Assembly: GCA_007119345.1 (NCBI GenBank)
Contig: SKPV01000273.1
Coordinates: forward strand, 1-11,154
Length of the DNA stretch: 11,154 nucleotides
From: Halovivax sp.
Lineage (GTDB): Archaea > Halobacteriota > Halobacteria > Halobacteriales > Natrialbaceae
Reading direction: 5' to 3'
Made by a program: the position numbers and the translations under genes. The notes beneath the pieces are model-generated. The model had not been told where the DNA came from and searched no databases. It worked only from the letters and a program-made list of their open reading frames with translations. How positions within the stretch are numbered: position 1 is the stretch's first letter; each line of letters begins with the position of its first letter. Positions 1-5,804 of this stretch are shown in pieces.

Positions 1-275
1 CGGCCCTCGGCGTAGCCGACGAAGCCGTCGCGGTTGCCGACCGCACAGACGCAGCGGAACTTCACCCGCCGTCCGGAGTCGGTCATCCGCTGGACCATGT
101 TGATGTCGAGCACCTCGTCGTCCAGCCCCGGCAGGAGCTGGTCGACGATCTCCGGTTCCTTCAGCGGGAGTCCGGAGTCGAGGGCGGCCTTCATCGTGTC
201 GATCTCGCCCTCCTGTACCATCCGTCCCAGTCGGGTGACGGGCTCCCACCCGTCGTTGTAGTCGTTCCTACTCAT
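1..275 (-). CDS. rps5: Small-subunit ribosomal protein uS5, N-terminal part (cut by window edge)
   Basis: The frame from the ATG at 275 stays open to the left edge and gives the first 91 residues of uS5; family members are roughly twice this length, so the C-terminal half is outside. The start MSRNDYNDGWEPVTRLGRMV is typical of archaeal uS5, and the double-stranded-RNA-binding-like S5 domain begins about residue 58 (INMVQRMTDSGRRVKFRCVC at 58-77, AVGNRDGFVGYAEG at 78-91). uS5 lies at the mRNA entry and decoding area near uS3. It overlaps rpl18 by 8 nt with a partial Shine-Dalgarno (GAGGCGAT). Nothing suggests it is broken. Confidence 0.96.
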   Translation of the reverse strand, partial: MSRNDYNDGWEPVTRLGRMVQEGEIDTMKAALDSGLPLKEPEIVDQLLPGLDDEVLDINMVQRMTDSGRRVKFRCVCAVGNRDGFVGYAEG

Positions 276-819
276 TGCTGATCGCCTCTCGTACCTCGTC
301 GAAGTGTTCGGGGAGGGCGGTCGCGTCGAAGTCGGAGCCGTACAGCGGCTCCTCGAGTGACTCCGCGTACTCGGCGATGTGCTCGCCGCGCGTGCGCGAC
401 CAGTCCGCGAGCACGCTGTCGTTGTGCGGGATCTCGAGGCCGGCGTCGATCGCACCCTCCTGCACCGCGAACACCTTGTTACCGGGCGTCGCCGTGTTGA
501 GGCCGATGTCGAGCACCGCCTCCTCGACCCCCGCCTCGACCGCGCGCGTGCCGGCCAGCAGGCCGGTCAGGTAGGCGGCGGGCAGGTTGCCCGTCGGGGC
601 CTCCCAGCCGTACTCGGTCAGATCGCCCGAGTGTGCGCTCGCGTGTGTCACGTCGCCCTGGGGGCCGGGGGTGATCAGCTGCGCCCTGATGTGCTTGTTG
701 CTCGTCCGCGCGACGAGGCGGGGCTTGCCCGATTTCAGCAGGCGCAACCTCTGGTGGTAGTCCGTCCGGACCTCCCGGCGACGTCGCATCGGTACCTTGT
801 ATCGTGGTCCTGTCGCCAT
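268..819 (-). CDS. rpl18: Large-subunit ribosomal protein uL18 (L18)
   Basis: uL18 (183 residues) binds 5S rRNA together with uL5 in the central protuberance. The archaeal/eukaryotic-type sequence is clear: MATGPRYKVPMRRRREVRTD, YHQRLRLLKSGKPRLVARTS at 21-40, NKHIRAQLITPGPQGDVTHA at 41-60, then GLLAGTRAVEAGVEEAVLDI at 86-105 and LNTATPGNKVFAVQEGAIDA at 107-126. The C-terminal acidic helix region includes EHIAEYAESLEEPLYGSDFD at 146-165. The length agrees with halobacterial uL18. Its TAG stop lies 8 nt inside the next gene, rps5. The start has GGTGA at the usual spacing inside rpl19e. Confidence 0.98.
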   Translation of the reverse strand: MATGPRYKVPMRRRREVRTDYHQRLRLLKSGKPRLVARTSNKHIRAQLITPGPQGDVTHASAHSGDLTEYGWEAPTGNLPAAYLTGLLAGTRAVEAGVEEAVLDIGLNTATPGNKVFAVQEGAIDAGLEIPHNDSVLADWSRTRGEHIAEYAESLEEPLYGSDFDATALPEHFDEVREAISNE

Positions 820-1268
820 TATTCGTCACCGTATTGATTGTCGATGTAGGTCAGCATGTACCGGACGCTCCGGAACTCGCCGCCGCCGGCTTTCTTGTAG
901 AGTTCCCGGTACTGCGTGGGCGTCAACTCGCCCTGATCGCGAAGTTCGCGCAGCTTCCGACGCTGGGCGCGAATCTTGTTCTGCCACTGTTCTTTGCGGT
1001 TCTGTCGCGCGCCCTGCTTGCCCTTGCGCTTACCCGGACCCTTCCGGTGGCCGTAGGCGCGCTTGCGGTTTCGCTCGCGGGCGCGGCCGCGGGAGTTCCC
1101 GCGGGCGTTCTCGGCGCGGATCGTCCCGTCGTCGACGAGTTCGCGGATCTCCTCGCGCGTGATCGCCTGGGCGATCTCGCCCTGGGCGTTGGGGTCGAGC
1201 CAGATCCGGTTCTCGCCGACGTCGAGGACGTCGGCGGCGAGTCGCTTCTGTGCGCTCAGATCGGTCAT
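819..1268 (-). CDS. rpl19e: Large-subunit ribosomal protein eL19 (L19e)
   Basis: eL19 (149 residues) is an archaeal/eukaryotic large-subunit protein with long helices that reach toward the small subunit. Features: MTDLSAQKRLAADVLDVGEN, then RIWLDPNAQGEIAQAITREE at 21-40 and IRELVDDGTIRAENARGNSR at 41-60. A basic RNA-binding segment (RGRARERNRKRAYGHRKGPG at 60-79, KRKGKQGARQ) follows, then the helix RAQRRKLRELRDQGELTPTQ at 100-119 and the ending SVRYMLTYIDNQYGDE. The length is typical. The ATG overlaps the eL32 stop. The terminal TAA shares one base with the rpl18 ATG, and the GDE codons contain the GGTGA for rpl18. Confidence 0.98.
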   Translation of the reverse strand: MTDLSAQKRLAADVLDVGENRIWLDPNAQGEIAQAITREEIRELVDDGTIRAENARGNSRGRARERNRKRAYGHRKGPGKRKGKQGARQNRKEQWQNKIRAQRRKLRELRDQGELTPTQYRELYKKAGGGEFRSVRYMLTYIDNQYGDE

Positions 1269-2203
1269 TCGTCCACCTCCACTTCCTCGTAGGTCGGATT
1301 CAGGACGCGAATGCCCGCGTCCTCGGCTCGTTCCTCGATGCGTTCGCGCTTTCGCCCGCCGACCGAGGAGCCGATGCGAACCGCCTGGCGGTCGCCGTCG
1401 ACGCCCTCGAGGTCGTCCGGGTTCTCCACGCGGACCTCCTCGAAGCCGCTCGGGTGCTTGCCGCGGACCGCCGTCGGCGTCCGGTAGCCGGCCTCGACGA
1501 CCGGCCCCTTCCCCTTGATCCGGCGACGCTGCTTCGACAGCCCGCCGCGGGGGCGCCGCCAGGACTCCGGCGTCCGCTTTTTCTTGTGGTAGTCCTGTCG
1601 GTTGAACTGCGGTTTGCCCTCGCCGTGGCGCCGAACGAGCAGTCGCGCCTCCTCGTCGGAGAGCGACGGCTCCTTGTCGACCAGTCCGCGCGGCTGCAGT
1701 TCGGTTTCGACGTCCTCGGCTTCCGCCTCGACGTCGGGGGCGGCCTCGTCTTCGATCTCGGCTTCGGTCTCCTCGGCGACCTCGAGGTCGCCGACGTCCG
1801 CCTTGATCCGGGCGGCCAGCGCCATCCCGACGCCGTCGACCTCGGCCAGCTCGTCCTGGGACGCCTCCTTGACGTCCGTCACGGACTCGTAACCGGCCTC
1901 GCGGAGCGCTTCGGCCTTGCTCGCGCCGACGCCGCTGATGTCCTCGAGCGTTTCGGGACCCTCCTCGGCGTCTTCGGTCTCGGCCTCCTCGGCGTCTTCG
2001 GTCTCGGCCTCCTCGGCGTCTTCGGTCTCGGCCTCCTCGGCGTCTTCGGTCTCGGCCTCCTCGGCGTCGACGTCCGCTTCTTCGGTCTCGACGTCTTCGG
2101 CCTCGGCATCTTCGGCGTCAACGTCCTCTTCCTCGGCCTCAGCCACCTCGGCGTCGACGTCCGCTTCTTCGATCTCGCCGTCTTCGGGTTCGTCGTCTGC
2201 CAT
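1265..2203 (-). CDS. rpl32e: Large-subunit ribosomal protein eL32 with acidic repeat N-terminus and helix-hairpin-helix domain
   Basis: eL32 is an archaeal/eukaryotic large-subunit protein. The rRNA-binding core is the C-terminal part, from about residue 181: FNRQDYHKKKRTPESWRRPR at 200-219, GGLSKQRRRIKGKGP at 220-234, then AGYRTPTAVRGKHPSGFEEV at 238-257. Before it come an acidic region (1-84, no Lys or Arg), a helix-hairpin-helix-like domain at about 85-141 (LEDISGVGASKAEALREAGY at 86-105, ELAEVDGVGMALAARIKADV at 118-137), and a second acidic linker (142-170). Residues 48-79 are four exact copies of EEAETEDA. Haloarchaeal eL32 is known to have an N-terminal extension (about 240 residues in all in Haloarcula, from memory); at 312 residues this one is longer, largely because of the acidic repeats. 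It has a strong Shine-Dalgarno in rpl6. The stop overlaps rpl19e. Confidence 0.96.
   Translation of the reverse strand: MADDEPEDGEIEEADVDAEVAEAEEEDVDAEDAEAEDVETEEADVDAEEAETEDAEEAETEDAEEAETEDAEEAETEDAEEGPETLEDISGVGASKAEALREAGYESVTDVKEASQDELAEVDGVGMALAARIKADVGDLEVAEETEAEIEDEAAPDVEAEAEDVETELQPRGLVDKEPSLSDEEARLLVRRHGEGKPQFNRQDYHKKKRTPESWRRPRGGLSKQRRRIKGKGPVVEAGYRTPTAVRGKHPSGFEEVRVENPDDLEGVDGDRQAVRIGSSVGGRKRERIEERAEDAGIRVLNPTYEEVEVDE
1274..1280 (-). promoter_or_regulatory. Shine-Dalgarno for rpl19e inside rpl32e
   Basis: GGAGGTG lies 5 nt before the rpl19e ATG, slightly closer than at the other junctions, and encodes part of the eL32 ending EVEVDE. Confidence 0.8.
1960..2068 (-). repeat. 24-bp tandem repeat, four perfect copies plus a partial one, inside rpl32e
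   Basis: The plus-strand unit cctcctcggcgtcttcggtc+tcgg (24 bp) occurs at 1960-1983, 1984-2007, 2008-2031 and 2032-2055 without a single difference, followed by 13 matching bases to 2068. On the coding strand each unit gives EEAETEDA. The unit is a multiple of three, so gain or loss of copies keeps the frame. Perfect identity, including synonymous positions, points to recent slippage or unequal recombination. Confidence 0.95.
2059..2084 (-). repeat. 26-bp direct repeat, copy 1 (rpl32e acidic region)
   Basis: This 26-bp segment is identical to 2146-2171 and encodes EEADVDAE (residues 41-48). The copies are 87 bp (29 codons) apart, so an older in-frame duplication probably built the acidic N-terminus before the 24-bp units expanded. 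Confidence 0.85.
2146..2171 (-). repeat. 26-bp direct repeat, copy 2 (rpl32e acidic region)
   Basis: Identical to 2059-2084; encodes EEADVDAE at residues 12-19 of eL32. Confidence 0.85.
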
Positions 2204-2205
2204 CG

Positions 2206-2742
2206 TCAGGCACCTCCTTTACCGGGTTTGGTGGTGATGTAGACGCCGTCCTGGAAGACGCGGGTGTCCTTGCCCGACACGCGCGTCAGCTGCTCGATGT
2301 CGGCCGCGGTCTGACCCACGTGCTCTTTGTTCGGACCGGAGAGCGTGAGCTGCTCCCCGTCGACGTCCACCTGGGTGTCGCCGTGGATAGTCGTTCGTCG
2401 CGGTGCCTTCTCGCCGAGGAAGTTCTCGATGACGACTTCCTCGCCCTCCACGCGGACCTGCATCGGGAAGTGCGAGTAGAAGACTTCCATCTCGTACTCC
2501 CACCCGTCGGTCACGCCCTGGATGGCGTTTCGGACGTGGCTCTCGAACGTTCCCACGGTCGCGTTCGTCTTCGCGTCCGTGTTCTCCGATTCGATCACCA
2601 CTGCGTCATCGTCCACGTCGACGGTCACGTCGGGGTACCAGAGGCGGCGAGTGACGCTGCCTTCGGGACCCTCGATCGTCACGTCGAGGTGGTCGACCTC
2701 GGCGGTTACGTTCTCGGGAATGTCGATTTCGACTCTGTTCAT
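2206..2742 (-). CDS. rpl6: Large-subunit ribosomal protein uL6 (L6)
   Basis: uL6 (178 residues) is built of two similar alpha/beta domains and sits near the sarcin-ricin loop and the factor-binding site. The sequence shows the first domain start MNRVEIDIPENVTAEVDHLD, the VTIEGPEGSVTRRLWYPDVT region at 21-40, and the second domain with HFPMQVRVEGEEVVIENFLG at about 91-110. The conserved LTLSGPNKEHVGQTAADIEQ (about 132-151) precedes FQDGVYITTKPGKGGA at the end. The immediate upstream region lacks a Shine-Dalgarno; an AGGTGATC lies about 20 nt upstream inside rps8, too far to be typical. The terminal KGGA codons encode AAGGAGGTG, the strongest Shine-Dalgarno in the window, for rpl32e. Confidence 0.97.
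   Translation of the reverse strand: MNRVEIDIPENVTAEVDHLDVTIEGPEGSVTRRLWYPDVTVDVDDDAVVIESENTDAKTNATVGTFESHVRNAIQGVTDGWEYEMEVFYSHFPMQVRVEGEEVVIENFLGEKAPRRTTIHGDTQVDVDGEQLTLSGPNKEHVGQTAADIEQLTRVSGKDTRVFQDGVYITTKPGKGGA
2211..2219 (-). promoter_or_regulatory. Shine-Dalgarno for rpl32e inside rpl6
   Basis: AAGGAGGTG lies 7 nt before the rpl32e ATG and encodes the uL6 ending KGGA. It is the longest anti-SD match seen in the window. Confidence 0.9.
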
Positions 2743-2746
2743 TGTT

Positions 2747-3139
2747 CTAGTAGACGTACGCGATCACCTGACCGCCGATACCGCGATCGCGCGCATCGTA
2801 GTGGCTCATGATGCCCTCGCTCGTCGTCACGACGAGCGCGCCGAAGTCACGAGCGGGGAGGAATCGCTTCTCCCACTTCTCGAACTCGTCGGCGCCGGCG
2901 CTGTATCGCGGCTTCACCGGTCCGCACTCGTTGATCGCTCCTTTCAATTCGACCTCGAACGTTCCGGCCTTGCCGTCGTCGACGAACTCGAATCCGTCGA
3001 TGTACCCGCGGTCGTAAAAGACCTCGAGCACGCTGCCGATCACGTTCGAGGCGGGCGCTACCTCGTGGTCGAGATGCCCCACGCTCTCGGCGTTGTTGAG
3101 ACCCGAGAGCGCGTTGCTGAGTGGATCGTTCCCCGTCAT
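2747..3139 (-). CDS. rps8: Small-subunit ribosomal protein uS8 (S8)
   Basis: uS8 (130 residues) binds helix 21 of 16S rRNA and is central to assembly of the small-subunit platform. Motifs: DPLSNALSGLNNAESVGHLD at 5-24, VIGSVLEVFYDRGYIDGFE at 33-51, and the C-terminal RNA-binding block VVTTSEGIMSHYDARDRGIG at 103-122 ending in QVIAYVY. The ATG at 3139 overlaps the rps14 stop and yields the conserved start; an upstream in-frame start at 3184 would lie wholly within rps14 and adds unconserved residues. No good Shine-Dalgarno precedes it, so it likely depends on coupling from rps14. rpl6 follows 4 nt after its TAG. Confidence 0.97.
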   Translation of the reverse strand: MTGNDPLSNALSGLNNAESVGHLDHEVAPASNVIGSVLEVFYDRGYIDGFEFVDDGKAGTFEVELKGAINECGPVKPRYSAGADEFEKWEKRFLPARDFGALVVTTSEGIMSHYDARDRGIGGQVIAYVY

Positions 3140-3318
3140 CGGTACTTCTTGAATCCCATGTCGCGGGCGATCTCGCGGAAGCACTGCCGGCAGAGGTTGA
3201 TGTCGTACTTGCCGACCAGCCCTTGCTCGCGACCGCAGCGCTGACAGGACGCGAGTTGTCCCGTCCGCTTGGCGGCGTGCTCGCCCGTTCGTTCGTTCTC
3301 CTGCTCGCTTTCACTCAT
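3136..3318 (-). CDS. rps14: Small-subunit ribosomal protein uS14, zinc-binding type
   Basis: uS14 (60 residues) sits in the small-subunit head close to the decoding region. A four-cysteine zinc site is intact: Cys25 and Cys28 (SCQRCGREQG) with Cys43 and Cys46 (LCRQCFREIA), followed by the conserved ending ARDMGFKKYR. The first 22 residues are a charged halobacterial extension (MSESEQENERTGEHAAKRTG). I choose the ATG at 3318; an in-frame GTG two codons earlier would add two residues, but the Shine-Dalgarno GAGGTGA is spaced for the ATG. The stop overlaps the rps8 ATG by ATGA. Confidence 0.96.
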   Translation of the reverse strand: MSESEQENERTGEHAAKRTGQLASCQRCGREQGLVGKYDINLCRQCFREIARDMGFKKYR

Positions 3319-3844
3319 CTTCACTCACCTCGACGTCGAAATTCGCCTCGAGGTACGCGATCGCATCCTCGGGCGTCAGCCGGTGGCGCGACGGAATCGA
3401 TCGGGTGACCTTGTCGCGCTTGGCGATCCGGTAGCCCGGGCGCACCAGGTTGACGGTGACGTCGAGACCGTAGATCCCGACGTTCGGGTCGTACTCCTGG
3501 CTCGGGAAGTCCGTGTGCTCGGCGATGCCGAAGCTGAAGTTCCCCGTCTCGTCGAACTGGCCCGGCGAGACGTCCGCGATCGGGAGCGCCCGCTCGAGGA
3601 ACTCGTGGGCGTCCTCGGCGCGGAGCGTCACCTTCGCGCCGATCGGCTCACCCTGGCGGATCCCGAACTCCGGCTCGGTCGCCTTCGCCTGCGTGCGGAC
3701 GCTCCGCTGGGCGGTGACGGCCTCGAGGATCTCTTCGGCGTCCGCGAGGTCGCGGCCGCCGCGGCCGACGCCCATGTGAACGACGACCTTCTCGACGCGG
3801 GGCTCGCGCATCTCGTGGAACTCCGCCTCGTCGGCTTCGCTCAT
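3311..3844 (-). CDS. rpl5: Large-subunit ribosomal protein uL5 (L5)
   Basis: uL5 (177 residues) holds 5S rRNA in the central protuberance and touches P-site tRNA. Family motifs include VEKVVVHMGVGRGGRDLADA at 17-36, GIRQGEPIGAKVTLR at 61-75, and the NFSFGIAEHTDFPSQEYDPN stretch at 102-121 followed by YGLDVTVNLVRPGYRIAKRD at 125-144. The length matches archaeal uL5. The ATG overlaps the rps4e stop (ATGA), with a strong Shine-Dalgarno 6 nt upstream. The acidic end EVSEDE carries GAGGTGAG, the rps14 Shine-Dalgarno, and the gene runs 8 nt into rps14. Confidence 0.98.
   Translation of the reverse strand: MSEADEAEFHEMREPRVEKVVVHMGVGRGGRDLADAEEILEAVTAQRSVRTQAKATEPEFGIRQGEPIGAKVTLRAEDAHEFLERALPIADVSPGQFDETGNFSFGIAEHTDFPSQEYDPNVGIYGLDVTVNLVRPGYRIAKRDKVTRSIPSRHRLTPEDAIAYLEANFDVEVSEDE
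3325..3331 (-). promoter_or_regulatory. Shine-Dalgarno for rps14 inside rpl5
   Basis: GAGGTGA ends 6 nt before the ATG at 3318 and decides that start over the in-frame GTG at 3322-3324, which would sit only one base from it. Confidence 0.85.
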
Positions 3845-4587
3845 GCGCTCTCACCTCCGTCGTCGGATCCGGTCTCGCCCCCGAGGAAGTTCTCGTCGAT
3901 CACGACGACGTACTCCTCGACCGTCTCGAACGGCTCCTCGGTCGCGGCCTCGTCGATCGGTTCGACGTGAACGATGTTGGAACCGCTGCCGGGGGTGACG
4001 TCGATCTCGACGATCTCGCCGACCTTCCCGGCGTGGTTGCCCTGGACGGCCGTCACGAGCGCACCCTCCTCGTACGGGAAGTGCGCGACGATCTCTTTGC
4101 TCTCGTTGTCGACGACGATCGAGTCCTTCGTGCCGTACTCGTCGCCGTCCTCCTCGACGGTCACGTTGGTGCCGTCGTGCAGCGACAGCTGCGTGTCGCC
4201 CCCGACGACCTGTTGCTTGCCCGAAACCTTTCCGAGGCGGCTGCCCGCCGCGTCCTCGTCGATGGCGGTCAGCGAGAGCCGGCCGCCCTCGTCCGGGAAG
4301 ACCCGGAAGTAGTCGTCCCGGGAGGGGAACGCCAGGATGTCGAACATCCCGATCGGGCGTTCCTCGGCGTTGATCGGGTCGCCGTTGACCAGGACCGCGT
4401 CCTCGGAGAGCGCGTAGCGCGCCTCCTTTCGGTTGTCGACGTAGCCGAGCACGTCCCGCAGCAGGATGAGCAGGGGAACGCCCTCCTCGCCGTGCGGTCC
4501 GGCCCCGGCTTTCACCGTGAACGTGTCGGTCTTGCGCTCGACCGGCCAGGACTTCGGTACCGAGAGTCGTTTCTGGTGGTTCGTCAT
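3841..4587 (-). CDS. rps4e: Small-subunit ribosomal protein eS4 (S4e)
   Basis: eS4 (248 residues) is an archaeal/eukaryotic-specific small-subunit protein, absent from bacteria. The signature start MTNHQKRLSVPKSWPVERKT is followed by an S4-type RNA-binding region (about 38-85, LLILLRDVLGYVDNRKEARY at 39-58, LVNGDPINAEERPIGMFDIL at 66-85) and a KOW motif at 175-195 (GALVTAVQGNHAGKVGEIVE). The C-terminus has VVVIDENFLGGETGSDDGGE, a short acidic end. Its position between rpl24 and rpl5 is the standard archaeal order. The ATG overlaps the rpl24 stop. The last codons (GGESA) encode the GGAGGTGA Shine-Dalgarno for rpl5. Confidence 0.97.
   Translation of the reverse strand: MTNHQKRLSVPKSWPVERKTDTFTVKAGAGPHGEEGVPLLILLRDVLGYVDNRKEARYALSEDAVLVNGDPINAEERPIGMFDILAFPSRDDYFRVFPDEGGRLSLTAIDEDAAGSRLGKVSGKQQVVGGDTQLSLHDGTNVTVEEDGDEYGTKDSIVVDNESKEIVAHFPYEEGALVTAVQGNHAGKVGEIVEIDVTPGSGSNIVHVEPIDEAATEEPFETVEEYVVVIDENFLGGETGSDDGGESA
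3851..3858 (-). promoter_or_regulatory. Shine-Dalgarno for rpl5 inside rps4e
   Basis: GGAGGTGA ends 6 nt before the rpl5 ATG and encodes the GGE of the eS4 ending GGESA. Confidence 0.9.
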
Positions 4588-4952
4588 TCGCTATCACCGT
4601 CGTCGTCGCCTTCGAGTCGCGCCTCGCGACGCTCGTCGCTCAGGTCGAGGTCCGTGATGCGGACGTTCGACGCGTCGATCGGTCGCGGCACTTCCTCGCC
4701 GTCGGCCGTCTCGACCGTGACGCCCTCCACGTGGATGACGCCGTCCGACAGTTCGACTCGCACGACCTCGCCGTCCTGTCCCGCGTGGTCGCCGCGCATC
4801 ACTTCGACGCGGTCGCCCGCGTTGACGCGCGTTCGACGGGTGCCGTACTCCTCGCGAAGCTCCTCGGAGAGCGTCGCGTGGAGCTGCGTTCCGCGCCGGT
4901 GCAGCGGGGCGGACTCGAGCGCGTTCCGTTGGTTGCGTGGTTGCTTGCTCAT
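4584..4952 (-). CDS. rpl24: Large-subunit ribosomal protein uL24 (L24)
   Basis: uL24 (122 residues) initiates large-subunit assembly by binding the 5' region of 23S rRNA. The archaeal/eukaryotic type is shown by the N-terminal extension (SKQPRNQRNALESAPLHRRG at 2-21, then LHATLSEELREEYGTR), followed by a KOW motif at about 44-66 (NAGDRVEVMRGDHAGQDGEV). The tail LDLSDERREARLEGDDDGDS ends acidic. The ATG is 4 nt after the rpl14 TGA; upstream is only GTGAT, which contains that stop, the same arrangement seen before rpl3. The stop overlaps rps4e by ATGA, and the final GDSE codons contain the GGTGAT used by rps4e. Confidence 0.96.
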   Translation of the reverse strand: MSKQPRNQRNALESAPLHRRGTQLHATLSEELREEYGTRRTRVNAGDRVEVMRGDHAGQDGEVVRVELSDGVIHVEGVTVETADGEEVPRPIDASNVRITDLDLSDERREARLEGDDDGDSE

Positions 4953-4956
4953 ACTA

Positions 4957-5355
4957 TCACACGATCATCGTCGCGGTGCTCGCGATGGCGCCGAACCGCT
5001 CGGCGACCTCGCGGGCGATCGGTCCCTTGATCTCCGTGCCGCGGGGCTCTTCGTTCTCGTCGACGATGACGGCGGCGTTGCCCTCGAACTTCAGGCGCGT
5101 GCCGTCCGGGCGCCTGATCGACTGGCGCTGGCGGACGACGACGGCCTCGAGGACCTGCCGACGCATCTCGGGGGTGCCCTTCGTGACGGAGACGGTCACC
5201 TTGTCGCCGAGACCCGCCTTCGGCTGCCGGTTCTTCGTGCCGTGGTAGCCGGCGACGCTGATGATCTTCAGCTCGCGGGCGCCGGTGTTGTCGGCGCAGG
5301 TGACCAGCGACCCCTTCTTGAGTCCCTGGGTGACGTCGGCCTTGATGGCCTCCAT
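4957..5355 (-). CDS. rpl14: Large-subunit ribosomal protein uL14 (L14)
   Basis: uL14 (132 residues) lies on the subunit interface and makes bridges to the small subunit; anti-association factors often bind there. The family block is complete: KGSLVTCADNTGARELKIIS at 14-33, KAGLGDKVTVSVTKGTPEMR at 46-65, AVVVRQRQSIRRPDGTRLKF at 71-90, NAAVIVDENEEPRGTEIKGP at 93-112 and the closing AREVAERFGAIASTATMIV. I use the ATG at 5355; the codon before it is an in-frame GTG inside the rps17 stop region and would add one residue. A GGAGGTGA Shine-Dalgarno sits 6 nt upstream inside rps17. rpl24 follows after 4 nt. Confidence 0.98.
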   Translation of the reverse strand: MEAIKADVTQGLKKGSLVTCADNTGARELKIISVAGYHGTKNRQPKAGLGDKVTVSVTKGTPEMRRQVLEAVVVRQRQSIRRPDGTRLKFEGNAAVIVDENEEPRGTEIKGPIAREVAERFGAIASTATMIV

Positions 5356-5804
5356 CACTCCTCACCTCCTTCGGCCTCGGCTTCGGCGCCCTCCGTGACG
5401 TCGCCCGCCGCGAGCTCGCGCTCCGGTTCGGCCTCGCGAGTCAGCTCGGCGATGTCCTCGGCGGTCGCTTCCTCGGTTACTTCGACGACCACGTGCGATT
5501 TCGTCTTCGACAGTGGTCGGGTCTCTGCGATCTTGACCGTGTCACCGACCGAGAGCGGCTCGAGCACGCCCGGCACGTGCGCCGGGATGCGCGAGCGACG
5601 TTTCATGTAGCGGTCGTACTTCGGGACCGCCACGTCGTACTCTCGTTCGACGACTACGGTCTTGTCCATGTCCGTCGAGACGACGAGTCCCTCGAGGATC
5701 TGGCCTCGAACGGGCAAATCGCCGTAGAACGGACACTTCTCGTAGTCGTATTCCTCCGGGTTTTCGGGTTCCGGAGGGGTTTCTACATCTAGTCCTATTG
5801 CCAT
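5355..5804 (-). CDS. rps17: Small-subunit ribosomal protein uS17 with extended acidic C-terminus
   Basis: uS17 is a primary 16S rRNA binder with an OB fold. The archaeal form is clear: MAIGLDVETPPEPENPEEYD, then CPFYGDLPVRGQILEGLVVS at 24-43, TVVVEREYDVAVPKYDRYMK at 49-68, RRSRIPAHVPG at 69-79, and SVGDTVKIAETRPLSKTKSH at 85-104. The recognisable core ends near residue 112, where I recall other halobacterial uS17 proteins stopping. Here about 37 more residues follow, rich in Glu and Ala, ending EGAEAEAEGGEE. The reading frame stays open with one clear stop, so this looks like a genuine extension. The terminal GGEE codons hold the rpl14 Shine-Dalgarno, and the TGA shares one base with the rpl14 ATG. 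Confidence 0.96.
   Translation of the reverse strand: MAIGLDVETPPEPENPEEYDYEKCPFYGDLPVRGQILEGLVVSTDMDKTVVVEREYDVAVPKYDRYMKRRSRIPAHVPGVLEPLSVGDTVKIAETRPLSKTKSHVVVEVTEEATAEDIAELTREAEPERELAAGDVTEGAEAEAEGGEE
5362..5369 (-). promoter_or_regulatory. Shine-Dalgarno for rpl14 inside rps17
   Basis: GGAGGTGA ends 6 nt before the rpl14 ATG and encodes the GGE of the uS17 ending GGEE. It supports the ATG at 5355. Confidence 0.9.

Noticed and set aside
1960..2068. Possible CRISPR-like array
   Set aside because: The 24-bp units are contiguous without spacers and encode an in-frame acidic repeat.
1250..2242. Plus-strand open frame with repeating FGLGLLGV units opposite rpl32e
   Set aside because: The repeats are only the antisense reading of the EEAETEDA array; it looks like a membrane protein by accident.
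3140..3184. Longer rps8 start upstream within rps14
   Set aside because: It would lie wholly in the conserved end of rps14 and add residues not seen in the family; the ATGA junction at 3139 matches the operon style.
3967..5610. Plus-strand open frame of 547 codons opposite rps17, rpl14, rpl24 and rps4e
   Set aside because: It crosses four well-conserved minus-strand genes and their junctions; such length is explained by codon bias of the true strand.
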